Below are positions 60,746-64,000 of a stretch of 64,000 nucleotides of DNA, in pieces. The first letter of the stretch is position 1, and each line of letters starts with the position of its first letter. A program made the position numbers and the translations under genes. Source of the stretch: Magnetospirillum fulvum MGU-K5 (GTDB taxonomy: Bacteria > Pseudomonadota > Alphaproteobacteria > Rhodospirillales > Magnetospirillaceae); the NCBI RefSeq assembly GCF_000442515.1, contig NZ_AQPH01000006.1, positions 29,531 through 93,530 on the forward strand, read 5' to 3'. The notes beneath the pieces are model-generated. The model searched no databases. It was given only the letters and a program-made list of their open reading frames with translations, and was not told the origin of the DNA.

Positions 60746-62197
60746 TTACGATTCCTTGGCAGGAGTGATGGTGAAGTTGGGGGCGTCGGTCCAGGCGCTG
60801 ACATGCCGCCCCTCGGCCGGTTCCAGGCGGTAGCGGCCGTCGATCTCGCCAGCACCCGGCTCGTCCAGCCGCTCGACCAAGGTGTCGAACGCGGCGAACC
60901 CGGCCAGATCGGAGGGCGTCAGCCAACGCCCCTCGGTCGGCTGGCCGGGAGCGACGGTGCGGTCGAGGAAGGCGGCCAGGGTCGCCTCGTCTGGCTCCAG
61001 CATTCCTTCGAACGCCTCGACCAGCAGATCGCGGAAATCCTCGACCGGATCGGCCTCGGCGCGCTGGACCGGGCGGGGCTTGATCGGGGCCTTGGCGGTG
61101 CGCGGCTCGGCCAGCCCGTCGGGCGAGAACAAGCGGGGGCGGCTGGTCAGAAGCGTCGGTGCCTCGAGGTCCAGGTCGTGCCCCTCGGCCCGGGTCCGCA
61201 GCCGGTCGAGGCGGCGCATCGTCCCCGCCAGCCGGGCGGTGATGCTATCGTCGCTGCGGTCCATATAGCGGATGGTGTTGCGCAGCCGTCGTTCCAGCCG
61301 GACGCGGAATTCTTCGATCCGGCTGACGAAGCTGGTCATCCCCTCGAAGATTTCGGCGATGGTGTCGAGCTGGGTGAACACCTCGCGCCGCGCCGTCGCC
61401 ACGTCGGGGCTGACCCCGTTCTTGACATAGGCCTGGGCGATATCCTCGACCAGGGCGGAATTGGCAGCATGGGCGCGGGCCATCCGCGCCACGTCGGCGC
61501 GAAAGCGCAGCGGGTGTTGGGCATAGGAAAAGGTCGCCTTGTAATCGGCGATCAGAATCCGGCCGATGAAATCCTCGAAAAAGGTGTCCAGCCGGGTCTT
61601 GATGTCCGGGCTGGCCATGATCGTCCGCTGCACCGCGCGCAGCGAGGACAGGATCGCTCGCAGACGGCGGGTGAAGCGGACGGCGTTGGCGGCGGCTTCG
61701 GGCAGGCCCAGCGCGTTGGCCGAGGGGTTCAGCGCGATCGCCTCGATGCTGGATTTGACATCGACGACGACGCCACCAAACAATTGGGGCAGCCCGCGTT
61801 CGATCGCGTCGAACTGGTCGGCCAGCGCCATCGCCGCCGAGGGCATCTCGACCACCGCGTTGAAGCCGTGTGGTTCCTCTTCGATCCAGCCGCAGCGGAG
61901 CAGGCGGCCATAGACGTGCTGGGCCTTGCGGCCGATCTCGTCGGCGGGAAGCGGCAGCGGCTTGCGCCCGCGTCCGCTTGGAAGCTCCTCGATTTCCTCG
62001 GCATCCTGCCACAGTTCGGGCCGTTGCCGCACCAGCCGCGCCAGCGTTTCAACCACATCGTCGCGCAGCGGCACCACGATCCGGGTGCCGCTGAAAAACT
62101 GGCGATAGACGATCAGCACCGCCTCGGCATAGAGATGCCGGTTGCCACGACTGAAAATCAAAAAGGCCGTATCGTCGAGATGGCCGAACAGAGACAC
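60746..62197 (-). CDS. jetA: Wadjet protein JetA (kleisin-like)
   Basis: 483 residues from a GTG at 62197, with GGAGCGGGA upstream; the family begins (M)SLFGHLDDTAFLIFSRGNRH exactly here, while the frame is open for 30 further codons. Mostly helical: KAQHVYGRLLRCGWIEEEPH, FIGRILIADYKATFSYAQHP, VARMARAHAANSALVEDIAQ. Pro/Ala linker near 350-390 and helical C-terminal part. It matches the DUF5716-like JetA family, a MukF-like kleisin that joins the SMC heads. First gene of jetABCD. Own promoter 60 bases upstream. Confidence 0.9.
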   Translation of the reverse strand: MSLFGHLDDTAFLIFSRGNRHLYAEAVLIVYRQFFSGTRIVVPLRDDVVETLARLVRQRPELWQDAEEIEELPSGRGRKPLPLPADEIGRKAQHVYGRLLRCGWIEEEPHGFNAVVEMPSAAMALADQFDAIERGLPQLFGGVVVDVKSSIEAIALNPSANALGLPEAAANAVRFTRRLRAILSSLRAVQRTIMASPDIKTRLDTFFEDFIGRILIADYKATFSYAQHPLRFRADVARMARAHAANSALVEDIAQAYVKNGVSPDVATARREVFTQLDTIAEIFEGMTSFVSRIEEFRVRLERRLRNTIRYMDRSDDSITARLAGTMRRLDRLRTRAEGHDLDLEAPTLLTSRPRLFSPDGLAEPRTAKAPIKPRPVQRAEADPVEDFRDLLVEAFEGMLEPDEATLAAFLDRTVAPGQPTEGRWLTPSDLAGFAAFDTLVERLDEPGAGEIDGRYRLEPAEGRHVSAWTDAPNFTITPAKES

Positions 62198-62266
62198 TGG
62201 TCCCGCTCCGATTGGGTTCGCCGGGGGGAAGGACCCCGAACGTCTGGTGATTCTGCGCCGTCCGGC

Positions 62267-62295
62267 AAAATCGGCGATCACACATCGCACGTCAA
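62267..62295 (-). promoter_or_regulatory. predicted promoter of jetABCD
   Basis: Minus strand TTGACG (62290-62295), 17 bases, GATTTT (62267-62272), giving a leader of about 60 bases before the jetA GTG. It lies just past the LysR stop, so the Jet operon need not depend on LysR transcription. Confidence 0.5.
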
Positions 62296-62305
62296 AGCGC
62301 GGTTT

Positions 62306-63184
62306 TCAATCGCGGGCGAGTTCCGCTTCCAGCACCGACAAGAAAGCGCGCAGCTTGGGCAGGACATAGCGGGCCGAGGGATAGACCGCCCAGATTGACC
62401 GTTCCTCGGGGCAGACATCGCCGAGCGGGACGCGGACCAGCCGCCCGGACCGCAGGTCGTCGCGGACGTTCCACAGCGCCAGCAAGGCGATTCCCGCTCC
62501 GCCCAGGCAGGCTTGGTGCAGCCCGTCGATTCCGTTCGAGGTAAAGCGTCCGGCGATCCGCACCTTGTGCTCCTTGCCATTGACGCGAAAGGTCCAATGG
62601 GTGGTGCCGGTCGAGGCCAGACATTCGTGCGCCGCCAGATCGTCAAGCCGCTCGGGCAAGCCCCGTGCGGCGACATAAGAGGGCGCGGCGCACAGCACCC
62701 GCGTGCTGTCGGCGAGACGGCGGGCGATCAATTCGCTGTCGCGCAACGGGGCGATGCGGATCGCCAGATCAAACCCCGCCGCGACCAGATCGACGACGGC
62801 ATCGTTCAGGTGCAACTCGATCTGCAAATCGGGGTGATCGCGCAGCAGGCCGGGCACCAGCGGGGCGATGATTTTCCGCCCGAACGCGACCGGGGCGGTG
62901 ACGCGCAGCAGGCCGGACACCTGAAGCGTCGCTTCATGCAGTCGGGCACGTCCCGCCGCCTCGCTTTCGATCAGGGTTTGGGCAAAGGGAAGGAACGCCT
63001 CGCCCTCGGGGGTCAGCGCAACCGAGCGGGTGGTGCGGTGAAGCAGCCGAACCCCCAGATCCCGCTCCAGCGCCGCCAGTCTGCGAGTCGCGCTCATCGG
63101 CGTCAGATGGAGCCGACGGGCGGCGGCGGACAGGCTACCCGCCTGGGCGGCGGCGACGAGAATGGCAACGGCCACGGTGTCCAT
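62306..63184 (-). CDS. LysR-family transcriptional regulator
   Basis: 292 residues. N-terminal winged helix: VAAAQAGSLSAAARRLHLTP, then MSATRRLAALERDLGVRLLH. The inducer-binding domain runs from about 90 (GLLRVTAPVAFGRKIIAPLV, VAAGFDLAIRIAPLRDSELI, GIALLALWNVRDDLRSGRLV). Arranged divergent to an MFS gene, the usual place for a LysR regulator with its target. Its stop is 108 bases from the jetA start on the same strand; a regulatory link with Wadjet is possible but the promoter between them argues against dependence. Confidence 0.9.
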   Translation of the reverse strand: MDTVAVAILVAAAQAGSLSAAARRLHLTPMSATRRLAALERDLGVRLLHRTTRSVALTPEGEAFLPFAQTLIESEAAGRARLHEATLQVSGLLRVTAPVAFGRKIIAPLVPGLLRDHPDLQIELHLNDAVVDLVAAGFDLAIRIAPLRDSELIARRLADSTRVLCAAPSYVAARGLPERLDDLAAHECLASTGTTHWTFRVNGKEHKVRIAGRFTSNGIDGLHQACLGGAGIALLALWNVRDDLRSGRLVRVPLGDVCPEERSIWAVYPSARYVLPKLRAFLSVLEAELARD

Positions 63185-63193
63185 TATAACGCC

Positions 63194-63253
63194 TATCGAT
63201 ATGCCGGCCGGTCGAATTGGAGCAGTACCGCGAATTCGGCGATAAGTCTATCG
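63194..63253. promoter_or_regulatory. candidate LysR binding sites between lysR and MFS gene
   Basis: TATCGATA (63194-63201) and CGATA-agtc-TATCG (63240-63253) lie in the 112-base divergent gap. Both share the TATCG half and could be the two LysR sites. No further support. Confidence 0.45.
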
Positions 63254-63296
63254 TCAGATCCATGCCCTGGTTTCCCGTGTGAAAGGTGCCCGTCCG

Positions 63297-64000
63297 ATGA
63301 CCCAGCCCCCACCGATTCCCTCCCGGCTTGGCCGGGGAACAACCTTCGCGATGGCGGCCGCCTGCGGTATCGCCGTCGCCAACATCTATTACAACCAGCC
63401 GATGCTGGGTGTGATCGAACGCGATTTCACCGATCCGAAGGTGACGTCGCTGATCCCGACCGTCACACAATTGGGCTATGCCGCCGGGCTGTTCCTGCTG
63501 GTGCCGCTGGGCGATATCGTCGAGCGGCGTCGTCTGATCGTCGTCCAGTTCGGCGCTTTGGCCCTGGCCCTGGTGATGGCGGCGTTGGCCCCCAATGCCG
63601 GGTTGCTGGTGGTCGCTTCGCTGCTGGTCGGCATCGCCGCCTCGGCCGCCCAGCATATCGTCCCGTTCGCGGCGGCGTTGGCCGCGCCCGAACGGCGCGG
63701 GCAAACCGTGGGGATGGTGATGGGCGGCTTGCTGTGCGGCATTCTGCTCAGTCGGGTGCTGTCGGGACTGGTCGCCGATGCGTTCGGCTGGCGCGAGATG
63801 TTCTGGCTGGGAGTGCCGATGGTGCTGCTGGCGGCGGTTCTGATGCGGGTGATGCTGCCGGCCGGGGCCCGTCCGGCGGCGGGGGCGCTTGGCTATGGTG
63901 CGGCTCTGCTGTCGCTGGCCCATCTGTGGCGTGAAGAGCCGATCGTGCGGCGGGCAACCTGGACCCAGGCCGCTTTGTTCGGGTCGTTCAGCGCGTTCTG
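63297..64000 (+). CDS. MFS transporter, N-terminal part
   Basis: Open from the ATG at 63297 through the right edge, 234 residues visible. At least six membrane helices: MAAACGIAVANIYYNQPMLG, TQLGYAAGLFLLVPLGDIVE (motif with the following ERRRLIVVQFG), ASLLVGIAASAAQHIVPFAA, ERRGQTVGMVMGGLLCGILL, WREMFWLGVPMVLLAAVL. The ANIYYNQPML line is typical of the DHA1-like efflux subgroup. Probably regulated by the divergent LysR protein. C-terminus lies outside the window. Confidence 0.9.
   Translation, partial: MTQPPPIPSRLGRGTTFAMAAACGIAVANIYYNQPMLGVIERDFTDPKVTSLIPTVTQLGYAAGLFLLVPLGDIVERRRLIVVQFGALALALVMAALAPNAGLLVVASLLVGIAASAAQHIVPFAAALAAPERRGQTVGMVMGGLLCGILLSRVLSGLVADAFGWREMFWLGVPMVLLAAVLMRVMLPAGARPAAGALGYGAALLSLAHLWREEPIVRRATWTQAALFGSFSAF

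Overview
The window reads as a piece of chromosome from a GC-rich alphaproteobacterium. The Rhodospirillales-like character is an inference from gene content: a membrane-bound uptake [NiFe]-hydrogenase locus in the order hupSLCDFHJK-hypABFCDE, a 39-residue-spaced set of alphaproteobacterial palindromes between genes, and a large stock of FMN, c-di-GMP and ABC-export genes. No rRNA, CRISPR array, prophage or intact insertion sequence was seen. One tRNA, tRNA-Gly(CCC), is present.

Left part (1-21.3 kb). The 3' end of an APC permease leads a four-gene run with a class III aminotransferase, a carboxymuconolactone-decarboxylase-like protein and an O-acetylhomoserine sulfhydrylase. Facing it is a minus-strand operon of a DUF2760 membrane protein, two divergent Hsp70 proteins and a methyltransferase with a regulatory domain; a 12-bp inverted repeat covers the methyltransferase ribosome binding site. 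Next are a polytopic membrane protein, a TetR-controlled HlyD/ABC exporter operon, a very large MscS-type channel, an MgtC protein with a small Cys-rich partner, and an SDR/DUF2867 protein.

Centre (21.6-34.7 kb). This is the hydrogenase locus. The small subunit carries the extra cysteines of oxygen-tolerant group 1d enzymes. As sequenced, hupS has one frameshift and hupK has three, all single-base losses in short homopolymer runs, while hupL, hupC, hupD, hupF, hupH, hupJ and all hyp genes are open. Either the hydrogenase has been lost recently or the assembly has homopolymer errors here. The hypF-hypC gap holds two strong hairpins.

Right part (34.9-64 kb). A PilZ-like protein and a MASE1-GGDEF cyclase form a c-di-GMP pair. 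They are followed by a DUF3574 lipoprotein, glycerate kinase, a HerA-type ATPase, a ROK kinase, a 173-bp MITE-like element that provides the stop codons of both convergent neighbours, a Mo-enzyme-like/cytochrome c fusion, a SUV3-like helicase, an ArsR-controlled flavodoxin/old-yellow-enzyme pair, a higBA toxin-antitoxin module, a DASS-type permease, an acyltransferase, and a DbpA-type RNA helicase. A frameshifted MFS gene follows. The right end holds a complete JetABCD (Wadjet) anti-plasmid operon with its own promoter, preceded by a LysR regulator that is divergent to a truncated MFS gene.

Most valuable to follow up: the Hsp70-Hsp70-DUF2760-methyltransferase operon as a possible undescribed chaperone/methylation system; the frameshifts in hupS and hupK; the stop-codon-donating MITE; and the translation-blocking hairpin before the methyltransferase.
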